The notes: generated from the letters alone by a model not told the origin. 64,000 nt of DNA from Trichocoleus desertorum NBK24 (GCF_030409055.1 NZ_CP116619.1:5161969-5225968); one strand, 5' to 3'; counted from the first letter of the stretch, positions 55,348-64,000 are shown. A program made the numbers and translations.

Positions 55348-55755
55348 ATGCATCGGACGCTCCTCTTAGCCAAAATTCACAGTTGCACCCTCACTGCTGC
55401 CAATCTCAATTATGTGGGTAGCATCAGTATTGATGAGGTTTTATTAAATGCAGCAGGGATTTTACCCTATGAGCAAGTGCAAGTCGTCAATGTGGCTAAT
55501 GGCGAACGACTCATCACCTATGCAATCCCAGCCCCAGCTAACTCTGGAGCGGTTGAACTTAATGGTGCCGCTGCTCGTCTCGGTATGAAAGGCGATCGCG
55601 TCATTATTATGACTTACGCACAGTTTGATGCGACAGAAGTCGAAACTCACTGTCCTACGGTTGTTTTAGTAGATGAGCGCAATCGACTAGCAGAAGTGCT
55701 CCGATACAATCACATGCTACCAAGGTCTGGTTTGATTGAAGATGTCAGAGTCTAA
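55348..55755 (+). CDS. panD: Aspartate 1-decarboxylase
   Basis: PanD makes beta-alanine for pantothenate and CoA. The self-processing site G24-S25 is visible in YVGSIS, and the family's ITYAIP and [10 protein letters not shown] are present. The pyruvoyl cofactor forms at S25. The 135-residue length is slightly above the common 127. Its end overlaps the next gene's start by 14 bp. Confidence 0.95.
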   Translation: MHRTLLLAKIHSCTLTAANLNYVGSISIDEVLLNAAGILPYEQVQVVNVANGERLITYAIPAPANSGAVELNGAAARLGMKGDRVIIMTYAQFDATEVETHCPTVVLVDERNRLAEVLRYNHMLPRSGLIEDVRV

Positions 55756-56650
55756 TTCACCCGCTCAAAACCCACAGTCTGCTCATGAGATTGGTCTCCA
55801 GACCACAGGTACTGGTTCCGACCAATTCTTGGTGCAATTTTGGGGTGTCCGGGGCAGCATTCCTGCTCCTGGGTCTGAAACAGTTCGTTATGGTGGCAAC
55901 ACGTCCTGTGTTGAAATGCGAGTCGGCGGTAAGCGGCTGATTTTTGATGGCGGCACTGGTCTACGTGTGTTAGGCCGTGAGCTATTGCAAGAAGTGCCAG
56001 TAGAAGCCTACATGCTGTTTACCCACTCCCACTGGGACCATATTCAAGGCTTTCCGTTTTTTACGCCAGCCTTTATTCCGGGCAACTGTTTTCACATCTA
56101 CGGGGCGATCGCGCCGAATGGGGCCACGATGAAACAGCGTTTGAGCGATCAAATGCTACACCCTAACTTTCCGGTACCGATTCAGGTGATGCAGTCAGAC
56201 CTTAAGTTTTATGACTTGACCCCTGGAGATGCGGTGTCCCTAGACGATATCGCGATCGAAACAGGTTCTTTGAACCACCCTAATACTGCGATTGGTTACC
56301 GCATTACTTGGCAGGGACGCACAGTGGTTTACGCCACGGATACCGAGCATTTTCCCGATCGCTTGGATGAAAACCTCCTGCATCTTGCCCGTGATGCAGA
56401 TCTGCTAATTTACGATGCCTGCTACACCGACCAGGAATACCACGATGCCAAAACCCCCAAAGTAGGTTGGGGCCACTCAACTTGGCAAGCAGGGGTTGAG
56501 GTGGCTAAAGCCGCCGGGGTAAAGCGTGTTGCTATGTTCCATCATGACCCCACTCACGATGATGACTTTTTAGATGAAGTGGGTGAGCAACTAAAAGCTG
56601 TATTTCCTACGGGATTGTTAGCCCGCGAAGGCATGATCTTGGAGATCTGA
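55742..56650 (+). CDS. Metallo-beta-lactamase-fold hydrolase
   Basis: About 302 residues, MBL fold. Metal site [10 protein letters not shown]; later blocks are [12 protein letters not shown] (histidine ligand), YATDTEH and MFHHDP. The start in the panD reading region is ATG 55742, overlapping panD by 14 bp, so it is translated with it. The substrate is unknown; the closest characterised relatives are phosphodiesterase-like. Confidence 0.87.
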   Translation: MSESNSPAQNPQSAHEIGLQTTGTGSDQFLVQFWGVRGSIPAPGSETVRYGGNTSCVEMRVGGKRLIFDGGTGLRVLGRELLQEVPVEAYMLFTHSHWDHIQGFPFFTPAFIPGNCFHIYGAIAPNGATMKQRLSDQMLHPNFPVPIQVMQSDLKFYDLTPGDAVSLDDIAIETGSLNHPNTAIGYRITWQGRTVVYATDTEHFPDRLDENLLHLARDADLLIYDACYTDQEYHDAKTPKVGWGHSTWQAGVEVAKAAGVKRVAMFHHDPTHDDDFLDEVGEQLKAVFPTGLLAREGMILEI

Positions 56651-57706
56651 GGCTAGCTCTGCTACTGCCTGTTGTACTTTTTGGAGTTGGGCGGCGGCTT
56701 GTCCTTGAGTGAGGGCGGCTTCGGCTTGGGTTAAGCCTGTGACCAGGTCAGCACAGGCTCCACAGCGCCAGAGATAAAATCCGCCATTCCAAATTGCCGA
56801 TCGCGCCAGCTCAGAACTCTGCCCTAGCAAAACAGCCTGCATGTCAGCAATGAGTTGAGCAGTATCCTCTAAGGGCACATCGACTCCAGCCAAGTCGTAG
56901 TCGCGAGGGGCCAGTAGTAACCGCTCCAAGGAAAAATTAGCTCCTCCCTGACCCAGACCGATAATAGCTGTGCGATCGCGTGGTAAGTCGCAACTGCCTT
57001 CTAGCCCTTTGACCGTAGTGAAACTCGTAGGAAATCCCCGCAACTGAAAGGCATCTTGTAACATCACTTCAGTGGGTGGGTGGACAAACCCAGACACCAC
57101 ATTGGCACTGCCTGCGTAAGGAGCCCACAGTAGCTCTAGAGTGGCGAAGGGAGGACGCTTACCAATTTGGTCACGGTAAGGCACTAACCCATGCGCTTGG
57201 GGAAAATGATGGGGCAAATAGACAAAACCCAGTTGAGTGGTGGCTAGCACTTGCTGCACTTGCTCTAGGGTCAGCCCTGTCCAGTCAATGCCTAACCCTT
57301 GCCAAATTTCGATCAATGGCAAGCCCTGCTTGGTGGGCATGCGATCGCCGCCATGTAGGAGCACTGGGTAGCCCGCTGCCGACACAATTAGCGCTGTTAA
57401 GGGACTAATGGGAGCGGTGCGCGATCGCCCGTCGTAAGGCGAGCTGAATACGAGTACGGTTTGCTCCGAGTCCAAAGACTGCACCTGGGGACCCAACTCT
57501 GCATAAGCATCCAGCATGCCTGCCAGTTCTTCTCCGGTGGGTCGCTTAATGCGGTGAGCAATCATGAAAGCTCCGATCTGAGCGGGCGTTGCTTCCTGCT
57601 GCAACATCATGTGTGTAGCTGCGGCTGCTTCTGAGCGATCTAAATTCTTCCCGGTATGGGGGCCACTGCCAACTTTTCGCAGTAGTTCTCTAAAGGCATC
57701 GCTCAT
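56618..57706 (-). CDS. Anthranilate phosphoribosyltransferase-family (TrpD2-like) protein
   Basis: A 362-residue protein with the TrpD-type alpha/beta domain: SRTAPISPLTALIVSAAG, HGGDRMP.KQG, and IGLGQGGANFSL. It lacks the canonical PRPP-binding details of true TrpD, as in the TrpD2/YbiB-like group, and its function is uncertain. It overlaps the convergent MBL gene by 33 bp. The LysR gene downstream-to-upstream neighbour suggests local control. Confidence 0.82.
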   Translation of the reverse strand: MSDAFRELLRKVGSGPHTGKNLDRSEAAAATHMMLQQEATPAQIGAFMIAHRIKRPTGEELAGMLDAYAELGPQVQSLDSEQTVLVFSSPYDGRSRTAPISPLTALIVSAAGYPVLLHGGDRMPTKQGLPLIEIWQGLGIDWTGLTLEQVQQVLATTQLGFVYLPHHFPQAHGLVPYRDQIGKRPPFATLELLWAPYAGSANVVSGFVHPPTEVMLQDAFQLRGFPTSFTTVKGLEGSCDLPRDRTAIIGLGQGGANFSLERLLLAPRDYDLAGVDVPLEDTAQLIADMQAVLLGQSSELARSAIWNGGFYLWRCGACADLVTGLTQAEAALTQGQAAAQLQKVQQAVAELASDLQDHAFAG

Positions 57707-57782
57707 GGTCGCAGCTCAAATAAAACGGTCTTAGGAGTTTTTGGCGTTTCGCTCAACCTGGGTTAGAAACGCCGCTAAAGCA

Positions 57783-58745
57783 TCATACAGCTTGCAGCGA
57801 ACCTGTGGAACCCAGTCCTAGTGTGCTGTCAGGAATTCCTGCAATGTGATCACGAATTAGTTGATAAACTAACTCACGAAATCGCTGGATGGGAGGAATT
57901 TGCAAGCGATCGCGGGTGGTGACTAAGACCACCTGCCGGATTAGCATTGGTTCGTCAGTCGGTCGGATCGCTAAAGTTGGGTCAATGTGAGCATCAAAGA
58001 TGGCTGCTTTGGGCAACAGAGCAATTAATTTTCCTTGGCGTACAATTCCCCGAAACGCATCCAAGGTATTTAATTCTAAAGCCGCATTTAAGGTGGCTCC
58101 TTGGCGCTGGAACTGCTCTTGTACCAACCGCTGCATGCCATAGCCGTCTTTAAATACCACTTGGGGATAACGCACCAACTCTGCCCAAGGCACCCGCTCA
58201 TATTCGGTTAGAGGGTGATCTGCGCCCATCAAAATTTCAATCGACTCATCATAAAGCGGATCAACCACAACTTCTGGCCCCGTCGTCAGCAAACGGTTGT
58301 TCATCACAATCGCCAAGTCTACCAAGCCATCTTTCAAGACTTTGAGGGCGCGATCACTACCTAGAGAAGTTACCCGTAGCTGCATGTCTGGGTAGTCCTG
58401 GCAAAACCGTTGTAAAACCGGGGGCAAGTAATGGGCACAAACTGAATGAATCGCAGCAATGCAAAGTTCTGGTTGTTTTCCCGCCATTAAATCGGCTAGT
58501 TCATTGGCCGCCAATTCCCATTCTTGACAAATTTTGCGTGCCCGTGGCAGCAATCGCTCGCCCCCTAAGGTGAGACGCGCCTGAGCGGTACGGTGAAACA
58601 GCAACAAGCCCAAGTCGGCTTCTAACGCCTGAATTTGGCGACTGATGGTAGATTGGGTGACTCCACATCGACGGGCAGCTTGCTGAAAACTAGTCGTCTC
58701 AGCCACGGCCAAAAAAGCTTGCAACTGCTCCAGACGCATAATCAT
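57783..58745 (-). CDS. LysR-type transcriptional regulator
   Basis: An N-terminal winged helix-turn-helix (MRLEQLQAFLAVAETTSFQQAARRCGVTQSTISRQI) and a C-terminal ligand-binding domain. 320 residues, standard length. The start is 58745 or 58739, both ATG; the frame extends to 58829. The effector is unknown. A near-palindrome (58743-58762) covers the start, and TrpD2-like neighbour co-orientation suggests it controls that gene or itself. Confidence 0.88.
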   Translation of the reverse strand: MIMRLEQLQAFLAVAETTSFQQAARRCGVTQSTISRQIQALEADLGLLLFHRTAQARLTLGGERLLPRARKICQEWELAANELADLMAGKQPELCIAAIHSVCAHYLPPVLQRFCQDYPDMQLRVTSLGSDRALKVLKDGLVDLAIVMNNRLLTTGPEVVVDPLYDESIEILMGADHPLTEYERVPWAELVRYPQVVFKDGYGMQRLVQEQFQRQGATLNAALELNTLDAFRGIVRQGKLIALLPKAAIFDAHIDPTLAIRPTDEPMLIRQVVLVTTRDRLQIPPIQRFRELVYQLIRDHIAGIPDSTLGLGSTGSLQAV

Positions 58746-58762
58746 GTAGCCTAAGTTACATG
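58743..58762 (-). promoter_or_regulatory. Palindrome at the LysR gene's start
   Basis: CATGTA-N8-TACATG at 58743-58762. It could be a self-regulatory operator of the LysR gene, since T-N-A-like dyads are typical for the family, or a chance palindrome. Confidence 0.35.
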
Positions 58763-58861
58763 TAGAGATGTAGCCGATCTGCCCAATCAGTTTGGTAAGG
58801 CTTGATACATACTGAGTGCGATCGCTCAACTGGTACCCAGATTCCTGAAGATTCTAGAAAA

Positions 58862-59818
58862 CTAAGCGATCGCTCTAGCAGGCGGTAGAGACTTAGTATT
58901 TGAGCCGTAGAGAGTGACAAACCGCCCAAATAGCCACATGGTTTCGTGAGTGGGGACTCGATTAGAGCTAAACAACCGTTCTAGGTTTCTCTGCGCCAGT
59001 CGGTGTAGATAGGGCAGATCCTCAAACAAAGTCAAGAAGGCGGAGACATGTAACAAGGCTTGCAAGAGGGGTTTGGGCCAGGGCAAATCACTGTAAATGT
59101 CGATGAGCAATTTATGTTCAGAGTTGCTGAGGGGAATAGCGTTAAATAGAACCGTGATTCTTTTTTCGTTATAAACCGGAATGCTTAACTCCACGGTGTA
59201 AGGGCTATGTAAGATCAAATCGACTTCCACAATGGGTTGCCGCCAGATTCGTAAGACATTAAAGGGAGATTCCAAAATAGTTTGAAATTTAATGTGTCCT
59301 CCAATGGAAGTTGGCTGAGCATGACTCACTTTCAGAATTCTAAGGTTATTTAAACTGAAACTATGAACATTTTCTAAATGCTTCAAGTTCAGCAAATGAT
59401 AGATCTGGCAAAGCTGGGGAAATGGCAGATCATATTCCTGCCTGATCATATGCTGCTCGGCTAGCTCAGTCATTCTGGCTTGAGCAGTCTGAAGAAAAAG
59501 CTCATGGGGTGATAACTCAGAACTCGACTCAACTTCGCTCAGCGCTTCGAGGGGAACCTTCGGCAATGCCTGTTCTGGCTTTAGACATAACCAACTGACA
59601 AAGAACACTGAAGCCATTGACAAATGTAGAATTTCAACGGCTGAAAAGCAGCTATCAGCCAAAGCAGAAAAGCTTCTGTCAACAATTGCAAATAGCCAAG
59701 AAGGAATGCCGAGTAACCAGATTCCGTTTCTAAAGTTGTCTAAAAGTAGCGAAAATTCTGTAACTTTTGTATTGTTAAGCAGACCCATAGGGTCTCGGAG
59801 AGAAATATTTTCCGACAT
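58862..59818 (-). CDS. Hypothetical protein, cytosolic or peripheral
   Basis: About 318 residues with one or two hydrophobic helices near residues 27-75 (IWLLGIPSWLFAIV, SVFFVSWLCL) and a soluble C-terminal part. No family is recognised. I prefer ATG 59818 (MSENISL) over the frame start at 59878, since the added leader is Arg/Gln-rich and unusual. Confidence 0.6.
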   Translation of the reverse strand: MSENISLRDPMGLLNNTKVTEFSLLLDNFRNGIWLLGIPSWLFAIVDRSFSALADSCFSAVEILHLSMASVFFVSWLCLKPEQALPKVPLEALSEVESSSELSPHELFLQTAQARMTELAEQHMIRQEYDLPFPQLCQIYHLLNLKHLENVHSFSLNNLRILKVSHAQPTSIGGHIKFQTILESPFNVLRIWRQPIVEVDLILHSPYTVELSIPVYNEKRITVLFNAIPLSNSEHKLLIDIYSDLPWPKPLLQALLHVSAFLTLFEDLPYLHRLAQRNLERLFSSNRVPTHETMWLFGRFVTLYGSNTKSLPPARAIA

Positions 59819-60221
59819 AGCAATAACTTCAAGCAAGAGAGAGTTTTGATGGGGTCGGGCACGCAAACTTGCTTGCAAAGCTTTACCAGTTAGATGAAAT
59901 AAAGCGAGAGGTTAGATGATAGAATTTGTACAACAATCAGAAAGTGTAAGCTAAGATACTGATGGCTGTTTTTCCTGGCAGCAAACCCTCGAAAAGTATC
60001 TTCCCGGAATTAAGTTGTGTGCTTAATTCTTAAGCTAGCATTCCCAATTTGAGGCACCCTCTATCTCAAGTTGAAACCGCTTGAGGCTGTTTTTTTGTCA
60101 AAGTATCTATTAAAGTAAGGGGTTGGTTAAACCCAACCTAAGTGCTGATTAGCCTACAAGCTTAGACCTGCAAGAGGCTGGTAGGCTCAAGCTAGATTTA
60201 AGCTAGGTTCAAACTACTAGT
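59819..60221. other. Intergenic region with candidate RNA
   Basis: About 400 bp between two minus-strand genes. The candidate RNA is listed separately. To its right lies a GGGTTGG/CCCAACC-type palindrome (60117-60140) reminiscent of the arms at 33833 and 34180. Confidence 0.45.
59954..60096 (+). ncRNA. Candidate small RNA or attenuator-like RNA
   Basis: Read on the plus strand: stem AGATACT (59954-59960) with AGTATCT (59995-60001), stem GAATTAAG (60007-60014) with CTTAATTC (60022-60029), then CTCAAG (60065-60070) with CTTGAG (60080-60085), GCTG and seven T's. The last is a classic intrinsic terminator. CAATTTGAG (60046-60054) can also pair with CTCAAGTTG (60065-60073), which would break the terminator. 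No plus-strand gene follows for 1 kb, so a small RNA is more likely than a leader. A TTGTAC/TAAGAT promoter-like pair lies just upstream. Confidence 0.5.
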
Positions 60222-60461
60222 TCAAACTATTTGATCATCCGTATCGAAAGTATTAGATAACGTGATTCCTAAGCGGCTCTGTAGTGCTTCGATTACTTCG
60301 TCTGCCGCTGTAGGGTCTAAAATTCTTAAGTCTTCTTGAGTGTAGTTCTCTAAATCAGCGATCGCATGAATTTGAGTTCGCTTCAAAAAACCGTAAGCTT
60401 GCATTGAAAGCTGTAATTCTTCAATCGGAATTTGAGGGAGAGAATCCATGTGATGGCTCAT
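60222..60461 (-). CDS. Stand-alone RNA polymerase alpha-CTD-like protein
   Basis: 79 residues resembling the C-terminal domain of RpoA (helix-hairpin-helix): PIEELQLSMQAYGFLKRTQI, IADLENYTQEDL and ADEVIEALQSRLGI. The DNA-contact positions equivalent to the alpha-CTD 265 determinant are only partly kept. It could contact DNA or transcription factors, or mimic the alpha-CTD. It is encoded far from rpoA. The start is M1 (60461) or M5 (60449). Confidence 0.8.
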   Translation of the reverse strand: MSHHMDSLPQIPIEELQLSMQAYGFLKRTQIHAIADLENYTQEDLRILDPTAADEVIEALQSRLGITLSNTFDTDDQIV

Positions 60462-60477
60462 TGCTTCAATTAATGTC

Positions 60478-60520
60478 GTCTAGTATCAGGGTTAGCCTTG
60501 ACCATCATGCCATACTAGAC
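60478..60520. repeat. Inverted repeat between the alpha-CTD-like and HMA-like genes
   Basis: GTCTAGTAT (60478-60486) pairs perfectly with ATACTAGAC (60512-60520) over a 25-base loop. It could be a terminator for the 60616 gene or an operator. Confidence 0.45.
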
Positions 60521-60615
60521 GGACACAGAAATTGATTGGCAGTGAGCCGCCACACACTGATTACGCAACCCCTAGTTACGCAAGAACTAGTACGCCACAG
60601 GGTTACAGAACAGAA

Positions 60616-60810
60616 TTACGCGATTTTGTGACCTGTCGCAGAAATCAACTGCTTAATGGTTTCGTCTGATGCATCAGTTTCTACGGTGACTGTCTTTGCT
60701 TCTACATCTACTTCAACTTTGGCATCAGGCTCAGTTGTTTTGATGGTTCTCTTGATGTCCTCAACAGAATCAGGGCCGGAAATAGTTGGGACATTGAGTT
60801 TGATCGCCAT
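60616..60810 (-). CDS. HMA-fold protein lacking the metal-binding cysteines
   Basis: 64 residues in the HMA (ferredoxin-like) fold: MAIKLNVPTISGPDSVEDIKRTI, VEVDVEAKTVTVETDASDETIKQLI and GHKIA. Where copper chaperones carry the CxxC metal site, it has GPDSVED, so it should not bind copper that way. It was perhaps reused as a protein-binding domain. ATG 60810 is preferred over the longer frame start at 60876. Confidence 0.78.
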   Translation of the reverse strand: MAIKLNVPTISGPDSVEDIKRTIKTTEPDAKVEVDVEAKTVTVETDASDETIKQLISATGHKIA

Positions 60811-61134
60811 AGTTTTTTCCAGATTAATGATTATAGGATGATGATATTTTCTGCCTCTATCGCCCTCTTTTGCCACTCCTCCGAAGACTTATCTTTTCTG
60901 AGCTTAAGCTGTTTCTAAAGTTAACTAAAGATAGAGCAGGAGATTGGCATCATGAGTCGCGATCGCCCTGACAGTAAGCCTTGTAGCCCTTAGACAAGTC
61001 TCGCAAAACACTTAGATCTGTCTGAGTTTGATTAGTTTGGGCTATATCTATGTACCTATACTTTTTTGCAGAGTGAGGATTTGTAGCTGTTCGTTAGAGT
61101 GGCAAATACATCAGACTGTATACGTTCTTTCCCT
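60811..61134. other. Divergent intergenic region, no gene seen
   Basis: About 320 bp with one HIP1 octamer near the middle. It should hold promoters of the HMA-like and topoisomerase genes. No hairpin stands out. Confidence 0.35.
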
Positions 61135-62259
61135 ATGCAACTGCAACGTCAGCGTTCCAAGCGATCGCGTCGGCAAAAATTTTTAGCCGCGCTGATCACC
61201 GATCCAGTCAAATCAGCTCAAGCGGCTGGGTTACGCTACGTGAATGACAACGTGCCTGGGATTCAGCGTCAAGCTAGGGGGAAGGGCTTTATCTACATTG
61301 ATGCAGAAGGGCAAAAAATTCGCGATCGAGCTGAGATTCAAAGAATTGAGTCCTTAGCGATTCCGCCTGCTTATCAAGAGGTTTGGATTTGTCCCGATGC
61401 GAATGGTCACATTCAAGCAACTGGGCGGGATGCGAAGGGGCGCAAACAGTATCGCTATCATTCGTTGTGGCGGCAGGTGCGAGATCAAACCAAATTTACC
61501 CGGATGATCGCCTTTAGTGATGCTCTGCCGATGATTCGTGAGCGTGTGGATCATGACCTCGGTTTACGCGGTTTGCCTTGCCAGAAGGTACTGGCGACAG
61601 TTGTACGACTTTTAGAAACCACCTGCATCCGGGTGGGGAACGAAACTTACGCCCGGACGAATCGATCGTTTGGCCTGACAACCATGCGCTGTCGGCATGT
61701 TGATGTTTCTGGCACCACGCTCCGATTCAAGTTTCGGGGGAAGAGTGGAGTGGATCATGACATTCAAGTCAGCGATCGCCGCCTAGCTCGCATCATTAAG
61801 CGTTGCCAAGAAATTCCAGGCTATGAGTTGTTTCAATATCTCGATGATGAAGGTCAACGCCAGTGTATTGATTCGGGTGCTGTTAATACTTACTTGCACG
61901 AAGTCACCCAGCAAGACTTTACTGCCAAAGACTTCCGCACCTGGTCAGGCACAGTCATGGCGGCTTTGGAGCTAGCAGAAATTGGCCCTTTTTCGTCACA
62001 GACCCAAGCGAAGAAAAACATCAATCAGGCGATCAAAAACGTGGCGGCTCATTTAGGCAACCGACCTGCAACTTGCCGCAAGTACTATGTTCACCCTGCT
62101 ATTCTCGATGCCTATCTAGACGGTTCTCTAGAGCCAACGTTAGAGAAGGTTATGCGACAACCTGCGACCGAATCTCCTTATGCCTTGAAGCCCGAAGAAA
62201 TGGCTATTGTGGCGATTTTGGAGCAGCAGCTCGAAGCCCAGCAACTCGCCGCTAGCTAG
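61135..62259 (+). CDS. DNA topoisomerase IB (poxvirus-like)
   Basis: 375 residues, bacterial TopIB. The N-terminal domain has YIDAEGQKIRD and the region ATGRDAKGRKQYRYH. Catalytic residues are the arginine in ETTCIRVGNE, the lysine in KFRGKSG, the block KDFRTWSGT and the nucleophile tyrosine in CRKYYVHP. It relaxes supercoiled DNA by nicking one strand. I use ATG 61135; GTG 61099 is possible. Confidence 0.93.
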   Translation: MQLQRQRSKRSRRQKFLAALITDPVKSAQAAGLRYVNDNVPGIQRQARGKGFIYIDAEGQKIRDRAEIQRIESLAIPPAYQEVWICPDANGHIQATGRDAKGRKQYRYHSLWRQVRDQTKFTRMIAFSDALPMIRERVDHDLGLRGLPCQKVLATVVRLLETTCIRVGNETYARTNRSFGLTTMRCRHVDVSGTTLRFKFRGKSGVDHDIQVSDRRLARIIKRCQEIPGYELFQYLDDEGQRQCIDSGAVNTYLHEVTQQDFTAKDFRTWSGTVMAALELAEIGPFSSQTQAKKNINQAIKNVAAHLGNRPATCRKYYVHPAILDAYLDGSLEPTLEKVMRQPATESPYALKPEEMAIVAILEQQLEAQQLAAS

Positions 62260-62287
62260 ACAGCCCTGATACTAAATTTAAGGGTGA

Positions 62288-64000
62288 TTATGGTAGATAG
62301 GGGTTCATGCAGATAGCGCGATCGCGTCCGGTAGCTTTGGCTCGATACAGGGCTTCATCAGCGACTGCAATTAATCCTGCATCCGATCGCTCATTGCTAG
62401 GAATGAGGCTAGCCACTCCTAAGCTCAGGGTGATGCACTGATAAATCGCATGTGCGTGAGGAATGCCTAACGCTCGAACCTGGAGACGCACTTTTTCCGC
62501 CACTTGATAGGCTGATTCCAAAGAAGTTTCTGGCAGAATGATGGCAAACTCTTCTCCCCCGTAACGAGCTACTAAATCCGCCGGACGTTGCACTGAGGCA
62601 CGAATGGCCTGGGCTACTTGCTGTAAACAGCGATCGCCTGCTTGATGCCCGTAGGTATCGTTGTAGAGCTTGAATTCATCGATATCGCACAAGATCAAAG
62701 CTAGCGGCGTTCGCTGTCGCTTGAGTCTACGCCACTCCTGATTGAGATAGGAGTCAAATCGATAGCGATTGGCTATTTTAGTTAAGCCATCACAGCCAGA
62801 AAGCTCTTGCAGCTCTCGATTAGCCGATTCTAGTTGCTGATACAGTTCACCTTGGTTAATCGCGATCGCAGCTTGGGTCGCCAATTGACTCATCAAACTG
62901 ATTTCATACTGTCGCCATTGCCGAGTTTCCCGACAGTGATGTGCAATCAACAGACCCCACAATTGGTCTCGATACATCACGGGAACGACTAAGTTCGCTT
63001 TGACTTCGTAGTTGGTCAGCAACGCCTTGTGACAATCACCTAAGCCCGCATTTTGCACATCGGCGATCGCCCGCACACGGCCTTGGCGATAGTACTTGAC
63101 ATAGTTTTCGCGGAAGCAAGGATCATCAATCGCAAATCCCATAATCGATAAGCAATCGGCTGCTACCGACTCTTGCACCACGTCTCCGCTCCAGTCGGGT
63201 CTAAAGCGATAGAGAATGACGCGATCGGTCTGGAAAAACTGCCGAATCTCATTGACTGTAGTGCTCAAAATTTCTTGTAGATCCAGAGACTGCCGAATCC
63301 TCTGCGCAATTTCTGCGACCAAATGCTCATGTTGAGTTTGCTGCTTCAACTCCTGCTTTAGCTGCTCATACTCCAAAATTTTCTTGGTCAGTTCTCGGCG
63401 TTCTTCTACCACTGAGTCTGTGGCGACTGGGGCCGTGGCGACTGAGGCCATGCCGACTACTGGGGCCGTGGCGATCGCTTGGGTGCCAGTCTTTTCCGTA
63501 GCAATCTTTTCCGTAGCAGTCTCTCCCGTGGTAGTTATCTCTGTCCCCGATGGCAGGGCAGCGGCATGGCTAATCGGTTGGTAATGAATCCGATGGCTAG
63601 GGGAGGGTTGTCGATATTTAGGGGATGCGATCGGACGTTCTAGCAACCAGTGCGTCATGGCATCGCTAGGCAAGGGCTGGCTAATCAAATATCCCTGGAT
63701 GCGTTCGCATTGAATTGCTCTCAGAAACTCTAATTGCTCCTTTGTTTCTACTCCTTCTGCAATCACTGGCAAATTCAACCCTTTGCCAAGAGCTGTAATG
63801 GCTTTGACGATCGCTGCTCCGCTGGCATCACTGAGCGCATCCCGGATAAAAGACTTATCAATCTTAAGCGTATGAATCGGTAGCTGTCGGAGCGTATTGA
63901 GAGAAGAGTATCCCATGCCAAAATCATCAATGGCGATGCGAATCCCCGCTTGGCTCAATTGCCGCAACGTAGCCAAAGTTTGGTTATAGTCTTGGATCGC
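62288..64000 (-). CDS. EAL-GAF-GGDEF signalling protein, 5' part cut by window edge
   Basis: The frame is open to the window edge, so this is the C-terminal part. It contains the EAL domain's DDFGMGYSSL, KIDKSF and EGVE (c-di-GMP phosphodiesterase), a low-complexity Ala/Thr/Val-rich linker, a GAF domain (LQEILSTTVNEIRQFFQTDRV) and a GGDEF domain with RYGGEEF (A-site) and RPAD five residues upstream (I-site). Both activities look possible. The order EAL then GAF-GGDEF is unusual; most bifunctional proteins are GGDEF-EAL. The signal and N-terminal domains lie outside the window. Confidence 0.9.
   Translation of the reverse strand, partial: AIQDYNQTLATLRQLSQAGIRIAIDDFGMGYSSLNTLRQLPIHTLKIDKSFIRDALSDASGAAIVKAITALGKGLNLPVIAEGVETKEQLEFLRAIQCERIQGYLISQPLPSDAMTHWLLERPIASPKYRQPSPSHRIHYQPISHAAALPSGTEITTTGETATEKIATEKTGTQAIATAPVVGMASVATAPVATDSVVEERRELTKKILEYEQLKQELKQQTQHEHLVAEIAQRIRQSLDLQEILSTTVNEIRQFFQTDRVILYRFRPDWSGDVVQESVAADCLSIMGFAIDDPCFRENYVKYYRQGRVRAIADVQNAGLGDCHKALLTNYEVKANLVVPVMYRDQLWGLLIAHHCRETRQWRQYEISLMSQLATQAAIAINQGELYQQLESANRELQELSGCDGLTKIANRYRFDSYLNQEWRRLKRQRTPLALILCDIDEFKLYNDTYGHQAGDRCLQQVAQAIRASVQRPADLVARYGGEEFAIILPETSLESAYQVAEKVRLQVRALGIPHAHAIYQCITLSLGVASLIPSNERSDAGLIAVADEALYRAKATGRDRAICMNPYLP

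Overview
The window is chromosomal DNA of a cyanobacterium. Four things point there: HIP1 octamers (GCGATCGC) occur throughout genes and spacers, there is a ccmK3-ccmK4 carboxysome shell pair, there is a Psb32-type photosystem II repair protein, and there is a CSP41-type epimerase. Codon use and the many small stress and membrane proteins fit a filamentous, Leptolyngbya-like lineage, but the genus is an inference. There is no rRNA gene, standard tRNA, CRISPR array or intact insertion sequence.

Layout. 0-5.6 kb: a broken arsH, an SDR oxidoreductase, then an alpha-amylase/treZ pair for glycogen-derived maltodextrin. 5.9-20.9 kb: mostly housekeeping and metabolic genes, including a DUF421 membrane protein, an SGNH esterase, an MTHFS-like protein, a ureohydrolase, DUF1810, a cytochrome b-like protein, a CbbX-type AAA+ ATPase, an S10 peptidase, a GT39 enzyme, a CSP41-like epimerase, a 50-residue gene at 18.1 kb, SurE, and a histidine kinase opposite a response regulator. 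21-30 kb: a pentapeptide protein and a scattered set of small stress proteins (KGG, Pmp3, holin-IV type, GlsB/YeaQ, fasciclin), with Psb32, a phosphoesterase and a DUF2993 protein.

30.7-43.9 kb is the accessory region and the most interesting part. It starts with a NACHT-HEAT NTPase. Next come a RAYT transposase remnant with palindromes, a pentapeptide gene lying against a fragment of a giant secreted metalloprotease-like protein, and a DUF2283/BECR-like pair that resembles a toxin-antitoxin. The centre is a Ro60/Y-RNA locus: two tandem tRNA-like RNAs of YrlA type (37.2 and 37.8 kb) precede rsr, the bacterial Ro60 orthologue (TROVE plus vWA). A four-helix-bundle gene flanked by inverted short repeats sits between the two RNAs. 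Rsr is followed by an SNF2-family ATPase and a SWIM zinc-finger protein, all on one strand.

44-64 kb: a 2OG-Fe(II) oxygenase, an Mqo-like flavoenzyme, small membrane proteins, an ABC-F ATPase, ccmK3-ccmK4, an ABC exporter, ppa, panD, an MBL hydrolase, a TrpD2-like protein with a LysR regulator, a stand-alone RNA polymerase alpha-CTD-like protein, an HMA-fold protein without its cysteines, topoisomerase IB, and an EAL-GAF-GGDEF protein cut by the window edge. A candidate small RNA with competing hairpins lies at 59.95-60.10 kb.
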